NCBI RefSeq assembly: GCF_009857845.1
Contig: NZ_WWEQ01000004.1
Span: forward strand, 28,186 to 92,185
Source of the DNA: Brevibacterium rongguiense
GTDB lineage: Bacteria > Actinomycetota > Actinomycetes > Actinomycetales > Brevibacteriaceae
DNA: 64,000 nucleotides
Direction of reading: 5' to 3'
Shown here piece after piece: positions 44,891 through 53,149 of the stretch. The notes under the pieces are model-generated. The model ran no database searches, had not been told where the DNA came from, and saw nothing but the letters and a program-made list of their open reading frames with translations. The position numbers and the translations under genes are program-made. Each line of letters starts with the position of its first letter. Position 1 is the stretch's first letter.

Positions 44891-45970
44891 TCACTCGCAC
44901 GCCGTGCCGTCCCCGTCGCGGTCGAGCTTCGACGAGTAGCCCGGGTCGCCGCGGTGCAGGGGCGCCGCCCCGGCCTCGCGCGCGGCCGTGCAGTTCGCGT
45001 ACCCCGCGCTGTCGCCACTGCCGCTGCCGCCGCCCGACCCGCTTCCTCCGCGTGACCCGCTGCCAGTCCCGCTGCCGCCGCCCTGCGAGCCACCCGCGCC
45101 CGAGGTGCTCCGCGCCTTCTCGCGTCCGCTCGGCTTCGCGGTGGGGTAGTCGTGCGCGTCGGGTGCCGGCCACGCGACGGGCTGGTCGAAGGCCGGCTGG
45201 GACGGGCAGCGGCTGAGCACCCGGGCCAGTGCGCTGCGCTCGGCGGGCTTGACCCACAGGCCGTACTTCGCCTTGACCGCGATCTGGCGCGCCGCGTACT
45301 CGCAGCGGTAGCCCTTGGCCGGCGGCAGCCACGTCGCGGCATCGCCGTCGCTCTTCTGCCGGTTGAGGGTACTCGAGACCGCCAGCACGTTGAGGGGGTC
45401 GTTGGCCAGTGCCACGCGCCGCTGCTCGTCAAGCTGCTGGGCTCCGGACTGCCACGCATCGGAGAGCGCCACGACGTGGTCGATGTCGACACGGCTGTGC
45501 GCCCGGTCGAAGGCGATCGCCCGGCCCGAGTACGGGTCGTGCAGCGACCCGGTCACGACGACGCAGGGCGCACCGGCCTGCACGGCGATGCCCACGAGGT
45601 CGCGGCGCAGCACGTCGTTGCGGGTATCGCAGCCGTTGTGGTCGGTGTCCCGGCGCCAGCCGAACCCGGTCCGGTCGTACCCCGTCTTCGGTGCGCGCCC
45701 CTTGACCGCCAGCGCGGCGAGCTGGGCCTCCGCGCTGCGCGCGGTGCCGGCCGCCGTTTCCGACGCCGGAGGGGAGTCGGGTGACTGCTCGGCCGCCCCC
45801 ACCTGGCCCGCACCCGATGGCGCACCCGCGCTGCCGCCGTCCGGCGCAGCGGGGTCCGTGTCGGCGGGGCCGCAGGCCGCGACGGCGAAAAGGGGCGCGA
45901 GGGCGAGGCAGGCCAGCGCGCGCGAGAGGCGCCGACTGCCGCGGTCGGGACCGGGGGAGGAGTGTGACAT
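44891..45970 (-). CDS. HNH-type (DUF1524-like) nuclease lipoprotein with C-terminal excalibur domain
   Basis: The 359-residue product has a lipoprotein signal ending VAAC (Cys near residue 33) and a low-complexity linker. The nuclease-like core shows TGFGWRRDTDHNGCDTRNDV, SRVDIDHVVALSDAWQSG and NDPLNVLAVSSTLNRQKSD. A Gly/Ser linker leads to the calcium-binding excalibur motif DRDGDGTACE at the end, preceded by YANCTAAREAG. It is anchored on the outer face and may digest extracellular nucleic acid. No immunity gene is adjacent. Confidence 0.87.
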   Translation of the reverse strand: MSHSSPGPDRGSRRLSRALACLALAPLFAVAACGPADTDPAAPDGGSAGAPSGAGQVGAAEQSPDSPPASETAAGTARSAEAQLAALAVKGRAPKTGYDRTGFGWRRDTDHNGCDTRNDVLRRDLVGIAVQAGAPCVVVTGSLHDPYSGRAIAFDRAHSRVDIDHVVALSDAWQSGAQQLDEQRRVALANDPLNVLAVSSTLNRQKSDGDAATWLPPAKGYRCEYAARQIAVKAKYGLWVKPAERSALARVLSRCPSQPAFDQPVAWPAPDAHDYPTAKPSGREKARSTSGAGGSQGGGSGTGSGSRGGSGSGGGSGSGDSAGYANCTAAREAGAAPLHRGDPGYSSKLDRDGDGTACE

Positions 45971-46056
45971 GGGGCCTTCGCGGGTCGGGGAAGCTGGAAG
46001 CGAGCGCCTCGCACACCCATCGTAGCGAGACCCGCGGGAGCCCAGTGCACTCGACA

Positions 46057-46070
46057 GTGATATAGCTCAC
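46057..46070. promoter_or_regulatory. CRP/GlxR-type site upstream of the first peptide-binding protein gene
   Basis: GTGATATAGCTCAC has the GTGA-N6-TCAC core of cAMP-receptor-type regulators. It lies between the divergent nuclease gene and the binding-protein gene, 149 nt before GTG 46219. A site of the same form precedes the second binding-protein gene. Confidence 0.45.
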
Positions 46071-46218
46071 GGTGTTGGATGGGCGTAGGGCCGCAGGCAC
46101 ATTCGGCGCTGCGCGCCTGCCGGGGCCGCCCACCCCGGCGCACCCCGCTCACCCGCTGCAGCCCGCCCGACCCGATCCCCCGCCAGGCCCGCTCGTCCTC
46201 ACCTCGAAGGAGCCCGCT

Positions 46219-48126
46219 GTGCCACTCCCATCGCCCCGCACTCCCCGCTCGGCCCCACGGCCCGACACCGCCACGGGCCCAGCCCGCCCCGGGCCCGCAC
46301 GAGCGCTGTCCCTGCGCTCGGGTCTGGCCGCCGCCGCGGCGCTCGCGCTTGCCCTGGCGGCCCCGCTGGCCAGCGCGACCACCGCCTCGGGCGCGGCGAG
46401 CCCGAGCGAGACCCAGGCGACCGCGCAGGCCCAGGGCGACGTCATCCGGGTGGCGTCGAAGGGCTTCGTCGACAACTTCAACCCCTTCACCACCCAGTAC
46501 GCACTGCCGATCGTCATGCTGCGCCACACGTACGAGTACCTCGTGGGCTACGACCAGGAGAAGGGCGCCCCCACCGCGGGCATCGCGGAGAAGTGGGAGA
46601 CGAGCAAGGACGGCAAGACGTGGACGTTCCACATCCGGCCGAACATGCAGTGGTCCGACGGTGAGCCCATCACGGCCGCCGACGCCGCCTACACCTACAA
46701 CACGATGCTGAAGAACCCCGCGCTCGCCGCCTCGAACGGGGCGATGGTCAAGGACTTCGCGGGCGTCGACGCCACGGACGACACGACGTTCGTCATCCGC
46801 CTGCGCCGCCCCCAGGCGGCCAACCCCGGCCTGGAGACCGCCATCGTGCCCGAGCACGTCTGGTCGAAGCAGGATCCCGCGAAGTTCGCCAACGACAAGG
46901 ACGTCGTGGGCTCGGGGCCCTTCGTCATCTCCGAGTACAAGCCCAACCAGCACATCACCCTCACGGCCAACCCGCACTTCTGGCGCGGCGCGCCCAAGGT
47001 CAAGGGCGTCGAGTTCGTCAACTACTCGAACCCGGACGCCTCCGTCCAGGCGCTCAAGTCCAACGAGGTGGACCTGGTCTCCGGGCTCAACCCCCAGCAG
47101 TTCGAATCGCTGCAGAACCAGGACGGGATCGCGACGAACCTGGGCCAGGCGCGCCGCTTTGTCTCACTCGCCCTCAACCCGGGGGCCGCGGACGCGAAGG
47201 GCAAGCGCTACGGCACCGGCAATGCGGCGCTCGAGGACGTCAAGGTGCGCCAGGCGATCAGGCGGGGCACGGACCTCGACGCGCTGCGCCAGCAGGTCAT
47301 GCGCGACAACGCCGCCCCCGCGCTCGGCATCATCCCCGCCACGTGGAAGGACTGGACACTCGCCCCGGACGACGGGGTGAAGCTCGGCTACGACGTGGAG
47401 GCCGCGAAGAAGCTCCTCGACGAGGCGGGCTGGAAGGAGGGCGAGGGCGGCATCCGGACCAAGGACGGCAAGAAGCTCAGCCTGCGGTTCCTCGAGGACT
47501 CCGAGTCCACGACCGACCAGACGACGGCGGACTACCTGGTGCCGTGGATGAAGAAGATCGGCATCGACCTCCACGTCGACGCGACGGACGCGGACACGCA
47601 GGTGGACCGGATCGGCAAGGGCGACTACGACATGTACGTCTCCCCGTGGGCGGTGCCGCCCGACCCGGACTACCAGCTGCAGATCAACACGTGCGACTCG
47701 CGTCCGGGGGAGGGCGGCAACGGCCCCACCACGCAGGACTTCTACTGCAACCCGAAGTTCGATGAGCTCTACGACCGCCAGCACGTCGAACAGGACCAGG
47801 CCAAGCGCCAGGAGCTCGTGCGCCAGGCCCAGCGCATCCACTACACGGACTCCGCGGAGATCATGCTGTGGTACCCGAAGGCGGCAGAGGCCTACCGCTC
47901 CGATCGCTTCACCGGGTTCGGCAAGCAGCCCACGAACGACGGTTCGATCGTGGGCCAGGCCGGCTACTGGGACTACTACCTCGCCGAGCCCGTGGGCGAG
48001 GGGTCACAGCAGTCCGGCGGCATGTCGCCGGGCCTGTGGATCGGGGTGGGCATCGCGGTGGTGTGCGGCGCGGGCGGCGTGCTGTACTTCCTGCGCCGGC
48101 GCTCGACCGCCGACGAGCGCGCCTGA
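46219..48126 (+). CDS. peptide ABC transporter substrate-binding protein with C-terminal membrane anchor (first copy)
   Basis: The 635-residue SBP_bac_5 family protein has an N-terminal Sec signal (LAAAAALALALAAPLASA) with no lipobox cysteine. The binding domain follows (VDNFNPFTTQYALPIVML, AEKWETSKDGKTWTFHIRP, VVGSGPFVISEYKPNQHITL). A C-terminal helix (LWIGVGIAVVCGAGGVLYFL) ends with RRRSTADERA, so the protein appears anchored through its C-terminus. GTG 46219 has GAAGGA upstream. It is strongly similar to the protein encoded at 49283. It has no permease genes directly behind it and probably shares the transporter at 51159-55023. Confidence 0.87.
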   Translation: MPLPSPRTPRSAPRPDTATGPARPGPARALSLRSGLAAAAALALALAAPLASATTASGAASPSETQATAQAQGDVIRVASKGFVDNFNPFTTQYALPIVMLRHTYEYLVGYDQEKGAPTAGIAEKWETSKDGKTWTFHIRPNMQWSDGEPITAADAAYTYNTMLKNPALAASNGAMVKDFAGVDATDDTTFVIRLRRPQAANPGLETAIVPEHVWSKQDPAKFANDKDVVGSGPFVISEYKPNQHITLTANPHFWRGAPKVKGVEFVNYSNPDASVQALKSNEVDLVSGLNPQQFESLQNQDGIATNLGQARRFVSLALNPGAADAKGKRYGTGNAALEDVKVRQAIRRGTDLDALRQQVMRDNAAPALGIIPATWKDWTLAPDDGVKLGYDVEAAKKLLDEAGWKEGEGGIRTKDGKKLSLRFLEDSESTTDQTTADYLVPWMKKIGIDLHVDATDADTQVDRIGKGDYDMYVSPWAVPPDPDYQLQINTCDSRPGEGGNGPTTQDFYCNPKFDELYDRQHVEQDQAKRQELVRQAQRIHYTDSAEIMLWYPKAAEAYRSDRFTGFGKQPTNDGSIVGQAGYWDYYLAEPVGEGSQQSGGMSPGLWIGVGIAVVCGAGGVLYFLRRRSTADERA

Positions 48127-48162
48127 GCCGGCCGGAGCGGGTGAGGACGGGCAAGGGCGCGT

Positions 48163-48196
48163 GAGGGGCGGTGCCGCCGTGGCGGCACCGCCCCTC
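48163..48196 (+). terminator. hairpin terminator after the first binding-protein gene
   Basis: A 16-bp perfect stem (48163-48178 with 48181-48196) lies 36 nt after the stop. The tight loop is followed by GTCATTC with no long T tract. Confidence 0.75.
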
Positions 48197-48303
48197 GTCA
48201 TTCACCGCCTTAGCCCCTCCGCGTCAGAGCTGCGCGCTACGATGAGCCGGCGCGCAGCGACCGGCGCCGCGCACACCGGGCAGCGGCAAAGGACACGCGC
48301 ACC

Positions 48304-49002
48304 ATGAACCTTGAGACCATCTTCGCGGGCCAGGGCCTCACCCAGGTCCTCGAGCTGCTGCTCGCGTTCGCCCTCAGCTCCCTGGTGGGCTTCGAGCGGC
48401 AGCTGCGCGGCAAGAGCGCGGGCATGCGCACCCAGGCGATCGTCGGGACCGCCTCGGCGCTGTTCATGCTCGTGAGCAAGTACGGGTTCTTCAGCGTGCT
48501 CTCCGATGAGATCGTCCTCGACCCCTCCCGCGTCGCCGCGCAGATCGTCTCCGGCGTGGGCTTCCTGGGCGCGGGCCTCATCCTCACCAACCGCGGCACC
48601 GTGCGCGGCCTGACCACGGCGGCCTCCGTGTGGGAGACCGCCGCGATCGGCATGGCCGCCGGCGCCGGGCTGTGGCTGCTCGCCGTGCTCGTCACCGCCC
48701 TGCACTTCGTCGTGGGCTTCGGCTTTGGGCCGCTGGCCTCGCGGCTGCTGGGCCGCCGCTCGGCGGTGGTGCGCATCGACGTCGAGTACACCGACGGCCA
48801 GGGCCTGCTGCGCGCGATCCTCCAGGCCATCACCTCGCGCGGCTGGGCGATCAGCAGCGCCTCGCCGGACCGCTCGGATGACGGCATCGTCCGGCTCACC
48901 CTCGAGGTCTCCGGCCGGATGGACCTCGATGCGCTGCTCAGCCGCCTGGCCGAACTGCCCGGCGTCAGCCGGGTCGCCCGGGCCGACGACGAAGACGAAT
49001 AG
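48304..49002 (+). CDS. MgtC/SapB-family membrane protein
   Basis: The 232-residue protein has four or five helices and the family motifs LSSLVGFERQLRGKSAGMRT, ASALFMLVSKYG, RVAAQIVSGVGFLGAGLILT and VRGLTTAASVWETAAIGMAAG. The last 75 residues form an ACT-like cytoplasmic domain. It is probably involved in magnesium or acid stress adaptation, by family. It sits between the two binding-protein genes with its own promoter region. Confidence 0.9.
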   Translation: MNLETIFAGQGLTQVLELLLAFALSSLVGFERQLRGKSAGMRTQAIVGTASALFMLVSKYGFFSVLSDEIVLDPSRVAAQIVSGVGFLGAGLILTNRGTVRGLTTAASVWETAAIGMAAGAGLWLLAVLVTALHFVVGFGFGPLASRLLGRRSAVVRIDVEYTDGQGLLRAILQAITSRGWAISSASPDRSDDGIVRLTLEVSGRMDLDALLSRLAELPGVSRVARADDEDE

Positions 49003-49223
49003 CCGCCGAGGCGCCGGCCCGGCCCCCGCCGCCCCGGTGGCAGCCGTTTTCCGCACAGCGGCTCTGCGCGGGAGCGCACGCGCGCACGGGCCATCGCTGC
49101 CCGTGCGGACGCGGCTGAGCCCGAAAACCCAGGTCAGAGGGCACCTCGGCGCCGGCGAGGGACGCGCACCGGTGAGGGCGCTGCGCGTCTCAGCATGAGG
49201 ACCGGACACGCCGGTGATTTGCG

Positions 49224-49237
49224 GTGACGGGCATCAC
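49224..49237 (+). promoter_or_regulatory. CRP/GlxR-type site upstream of the second peptide-binding protein gene
   Basis: GTGACGGGCATCAC has the GTGA-N6-TCAC core and ends 46 nt before ATG 49283. A further TCAC half-site follows at 49244-49247. It resembles the site at 46057-46070. Confidence 0.5.
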
Positions 49238-49282
49238 GATAGTTCACTGTTCTTACCGACCTCACAGCCCAAGGTGATCGAA

Positions 49283-51172
49283 ATGCCAGACATCGACCCC
49301 CGCGGCGCGGATACGAAAGCGAGCTCCCCCGTGAACTTCCCACAGCGCCCCCGTTTGACCCGGATGGCGGGGGCCGTGCTCGCGGCCGCCGCCCTCACCG
49401 CGAGCACGAGCTCGTTCGGCCTCCCCGCGGCAGCGTCGACGGCATCCCCCTCCACCTCGCAGGCCACCGTCGCCGCGAGCGACGATGTGCTGCGCGTGGC
49501 CACCTCCGGCTACGTCGACAGCTTCAACCCGTTCACCTCGTACTACTCCCTGCCCACCGGGCTGTTCCGCTACATGTACGAAAACCTCGTGCAGTACGAC
49601 CAGGAGAAGGGCGAGCCCACCGAGGGCCTCGCGGAGAAGTGGGAGACGAGCGAGGACGGCAAGACGTGGACCTTCCACCTCCACAAGGACCTCAAGTGGT
49701 CCGATGACGAGCCGCTGACTTCCAAGGATCCCGCGTGGACGTACACGCAGATGATGAAGAGCGCGGAGATGGGCGCCGCGAACGGCAACCTCGTGGAGAA
49801 CTTCGACAAGGTCGAGACCCCGGACGACCAGACCCTCGTCATCAAGCTCAAGACCCCGCAGGCGGCCAACCCGGGCATCGAGATCCCGGTGGTGCCCGAG
49901 CACATCTGGTCGAAGCAGAAGGACCCCTCGAAGTGGGCCAATGACAAGGCCACGGTGGGCTCCGGTCCCTACCAGATCGAGTCATACCAGGCCAACCAGC
50001 ACATCACGCTCAAGGCCAACCCCAACTTCTGGCGCGGCGCGCCCAAGATCAACGGGATCGAGTACGTCTACTACACGAACCCGGACGCCTCGGTGCAGGC
50101 GCTGCGCGCCAGCGAGGTCGACCTCGTCGCCGGCCTCACACCCAACCAGTTCAAGTCGCTCCAGGGCGTCGAGGGTGTGGCGACGAACCCCGGCAAGGGC
50201 AAGCGCTTCACCTCGCTCGCGCTCAACCCGGGCTACGCGAACGCCAAGAACGAGGCCTTCGGCACCGGCAACGCAGCCCTCAAGGACGTCGAGGTCCGCC
50301 AGGCCATCCGCCTGGGCATCGACATCGACTCGCTGCGCAAGCAGGTCCTCCAGGACCAGGCGTCGAAGGCCACCTCGTTCATCCCGGACGCGTGGTCGGA
50401 CTGGCACGTGCCGGACGACCAGCCGGGCCTCGTGTCCTTCAACCCGGATGAGGCGAAGAAGAAGCTCGACGAGGCCGGCTGGAAGGCCGGCAAGGACGGC
50501 ATCCGCGAGAAGGACGGCAAGAAGCTCGAGCTGCGCTTCGACATCGACTCGACGGACCCGGACCAGCAGACCATGTCGGACTACCTGGGCCCGTGGATGA
50601 AGGACATCGGCATCAAGCTCGATGTGAAGTCCAGCGACTCGGACACCCTGTCCACCCGCACCGCCAAGGGCGACTACGACGTCGTCGTCAGCGGCTGGGG
50701 CACCTCGCCGGACCCGGATTACCAGCTGAGCATCAACACGTGCGCCTCGCGGCCCAACGCGGACGGCACCGGGCCCACGACGCAGGACGGCTGGTGCAAC
50801 CCCGAGTTCGACAAGCTCTACAAGCAGCAGCACGCGGAGCTCGACAAGGGCAAGCGCCAGGAGCTCGTGCGCAAGGCGCAGATGATCCACTACAACGACG
50901 CGCCGTCCATCACGCTGTGGTACGCGAAGAACCTCGAGGGCTACCGCTCCGACCGCTTCGAGGACTTCGGCCTGCAGCCCTCCGACGGCGGCTCGATCAC
51001 GAACCAGTCCGGCTACTGGGGCTTCTTCGAGGCCAAGCCCGTCTCCGGCGCGAAGTCCGGCGGCGGCGTGCCCACCGGCGTGTGGGTGGGCGGCGGCATC
51101 GTCGTCCTCCTCATCATCGGCGGCGTCGTGTTCGCCGTGCTGCGCAGGAAGTCGGCCGATGACCGCGCTTGA
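49283..51172 (+). CDS. peptide ABC transporter substrate-binding protein with C-terminal membrane anchor (second copy)
   Basis: The 629-residue paralogue of the 46219 protein has a signal segment (MAGAVLAAAALTASTSSFGL) without a lipobox. The SBP_bac_5 domain follows (VDSFNPFTSYYSLPTGLF, KWETSEDGKTWTFHLHK, TVGSGPYQIESYQANQHITL). The C-terminal anchor is TGVWVGGGIVVLLIIGGVVF before RRKSADDRA. It captures peptides for the permeases that overlap its 3' end. ATG 49283 is preferred over upstream codons because AAGGTG and the family N-terminus fit there. Confidence 0.9.
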   Translation: MPDIDPRGADTKASSPVNFPQRPRLTRMAGAVLAAAALTASTSSFGLPAAASTASPSTSQATVAASDDVLRVATSGYVDSFNPFTSYYSLPTGLFRYMYENLVQYDQEKGEPTEGLAEKWETSEDGKTWTFHLHKDLKWSDDEPLTSKDPAWTYTQMMKSAEMGAANGNLVENFDKVETPDDQTLVIKLKTPQAANPGIEIPVVPEHIWSKQKDPSKWANDKATVGSGPYQIESYQANQHITLKANPNFWRGAPKINGIEYVYYTNPDASVQALRASEVDLVAGLTPNQFKSLQGVEGVATNPGKGKRFTSLALNPGYANAKNEAFGTGNAALKDVEVRQAIRLGIDIDSLRKQVLQDQASKATSFIPDAWSDWHVPDDQPGLVSFNPDEAKKKLDEAGWKAGKDGIREKDGKKLELRFDIDSTDPDQQTMSDYLGPWMKDIGIKLDVKSSDSDTLSTRTAKGDYDVVVSGWGTSPDPDYQLSINTCASRPNADGTGPTTQDGWCNPEFDKLYKQQHAELDKGKRQELVRKAQMIHYNDAPSITLWYAKNLEGYRSDRFEDFGLQPSDGGSITNQSGYWGFFEAKPVSGAKSGGGVPTGVWVGGGIVVLLIIGGVVFAVLRRKSADDRA

Positions 51173-52190
51173 GACTCAGGTCGACTCCGCCGCCGAGGCG
51201 CCCGCCGGGCGCCTCGGCGGCGGTTTCCTGCCGTATCTGGCCGGCAAGGTGGGCGGCGCGCTCATCAGCCTGGGCATGGTCATCCTGCTGGGCTTCTTCG
51301 CGTTCCGCCTGCTGCCCGGCGACCCCGTGGCCAAGATCGCCCGCGAGCGGCCGATGTCGGCCGACCAGATCGCCCAGCTGCGCCACGAGTACGGCCTCGA
51401 CAAGCCGTTCCTCGCCCAGTTCTGGGACTACATCGTCAACGTCTTCACCGGCAACTTCGGCACGAGCTACGTGTACAAGATGCCGGTGAGCGACCTCATC
51501 GCCCAGTACTTCTGGCCGACGATCCTGCTCACCGGCACCTCGGCCGTGCTCGCCATCGTGCTGGGCCTGTGGCTGGGGCAGAAGTCCGCGTGGGCCCGCG
51601 GCTCGTGGTTCGACAAGATCGCCTCGGGCTCCTCGCTCGTGCTGTGGTCCGTGCCCACCTTCTGGCTGGCCCTGCTGCTCCTCATGCTCTTCGGCGGCAT
51701 CCTCCACTGGTTCCCCACCGGCGGCATGGTCACGGCGAACCTCGCCCCCTGGTCCGGTGCGTGGCTCATCAGCATCGTCGCCCACCTCGTGCTGCCCGTC
51801 ATCACCCTGACCGCGGTCGTCTACGCCCAGTACCTCATGGTCATGCGCGCCTCGCTGCTCGAGGAGATGAGCGCGGACTACCTCACCACCGCACGGGCCA
51901 AGGGCCTGACGGAGGACGAGGTGCGCACGAAGCACGCGGTACCCAACGCGCTGCTGCCCACCGTGACGATCGTCTTCATGCACATCGGCGGGCTCATCGC
52001 CGGCGCGGTCACGGTCGAGGCCGTGTTCTCGTGGCCCGGGCTGGGCAAGCTCACCTTCGAGGCGATCCACGGCCCTGACCTGCCCCTTCTGCAGGGCACG
52101 TTCGTCGTGTTCTCGGCGATCATCATCGTCATGAACCTCATCGCCGATCTCGTCTACCGCCAGCTCGACCCGAGGATCCGCCGCGCATGA
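51159..52190 (+). CDS. dipeptide/oligopeptide ABC transporter permease (DppB-like)
   Basis: The 343-residue membrane protein has an N-terminal helix, FRLLPGDPVAKIARERPMS, the binding-protein-dependent transport core and the EAA-type loop YLTTARAKGLTEDEVRTKHA. It overlaps the end of the binding-protein gene by 14 nt and dppC by 4 nt. It forms half of the peptide channel. Confidence 0.92.
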   Translation: MTALETQVDSAAEAPAGRLGGGFLPYLAGKVGGALISLGMVILLGFFAFRLLPGDPVAKIARERPMSADQIAQLRHEYGLDKPFLAQFWDYIVNVFTGNFGTSYVYKMPVSDLIAQYFWPTILLTGTSAVLAIVLGLWLGQKSAWARGSWFDKIASGSSLVLWSVPTFWLALLLLMLFGGILHWFPTGGMVTANLAPWSGAWLISIVAHLVLPVITLTAVVYAQYLMVMRASLLEEMSADYLTTARAKGLTEDEVRTKHAVPNALLPTVTIVFMHIGGLIAGAVTVEAVFSWPGLGKLTFEAIHGPDLPLLQGTFVVFSAIIIVMNLIADLVYRQLDPRIRRA

Positions 52191-53149
52191 GCACTCAGAC
52201 ACCCGCCCGCACCCCCGGCAGCCCCCGACCCGGAGCCGGCGGTGCCCAGCCGGGCCCCGCCTCGGCCCGCGCGATCGCCTGGGACCGGCGCCGTCGCTCC
52301 CTGGCGCGCATCTGGCACGAGTTCGCCTCCGACCGGCTGGCGCTCGGCGCGCTCGTCATCCTGGGCCTCGTCGTGCTCGCGGCGATCCTGGCCCCCGTCA
52401 TCGCGCCCGCGCGGATGCTCGACGTCACCCAGCTGCTCGACCAGCCGCGCTTCGCGCCCCCCTCGCTCGCCCACCCGCTGGGCACGGACGACCAGGGCCG
52501 CGAGCTGTGGGTCCGGATGATCTGGGGCTCGCGCGTATCCCTGACCGTGGGCGTCGCGGCGACCCTCATGTCGATGGTGATCGGCACGCTCGTGGGCATG
52601 GCCGCCGGCCACTTCACCGGCTGGGTCGCCGCGGTCATCATGCGCGTCATCGACTTCTTCCTCGTGCTGCCCTCGCTCATCCTCGCGATCGTGCTGTCCT
52701 CCGTGCTCGAGCGCGGGGTGCTCACGATCGTCATCGCCCTGGGCGTGACGAGCTGGGCGGGCACCGCCCGCGTCGTGCGCTCGCAGACGCTCAGCGCGGA
52801 CTCCCGGCTCTACATCGAGCGCGCCCGCGTGCTCGGCGCCGGCCACTGGCACATCATCGGCAAGCACCTCTTCCCCGCCGTGCTCCCGCTCGTGCTGGCC
52901 AACACCACGCTCACGGTGGGCGGGGCGATCATCGCCGAGTCGACGCTGTCGTTCCTGGGCCTGGGCGATCCCACGAAGCAGTCGTGGGGCACGATCCTCA
53001 AGAACGCGATGGACTCCTCGGCCGCGACGAGCGGCTACTGGTGGTACATCCTCACCCCGGGCATCGCGATCCTCATCGTCGTGCTCGCCTTCACCCTCGT
53101 GGGCCGCGCCTTCGAGACCATCGCCAACCCCACGCTCAGGAGCCGCTGA
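52187..53149 (+). CDS. dipeptide/oligopeptide ABC transporter permease (DppC-like)
   Basis: The 320-residue membrane protein has the family start (RRSLARIWHEFASDRLALGA), the periplasmic-loop motif HPLGTDDQGRELWVRMIWG and the EAA loop IERARVLGAGHWHIIGKHLF. Its stop overlaps the ATPase start (TGATG). It completes the membrane channel with DppB. Confidence 0.93.
   Translation: MSTQTPARTPGSPRPGAGGAQPGPASARAIAWDRRRRSLARIWHEFASDRLALGALVILGLVVLAAILAPVIAPARMLDVTQLLDQPRFAPPSLAHPLGTDDQGRELWVRMIWGSRVSLTVGVAATLMSMVIGTLVGMAAGHFTGWVAAVIMRVIDFFLVLPSLILAIVLSSVLERGVLTIVIALGVTSWAGTARVVRSQTLSADSRLYIERARVLGAGHWHIIGKHLFPAVLPLVLANTTLTVGGAIIAESTLSFLGLGDPTKQSWGTILKNAMDSSAATSGYWWYILTPGIAILIVVLAFTLVGRAFETIANPTLRSR

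Noticed and set aside
46219..51172. The two similar binding-protein genes as a mobile or recently duplicated segment
   Set aside because: Many differences at protein and DNA level, different lengths and no flanking repeats; an old duplication is the simpler view.
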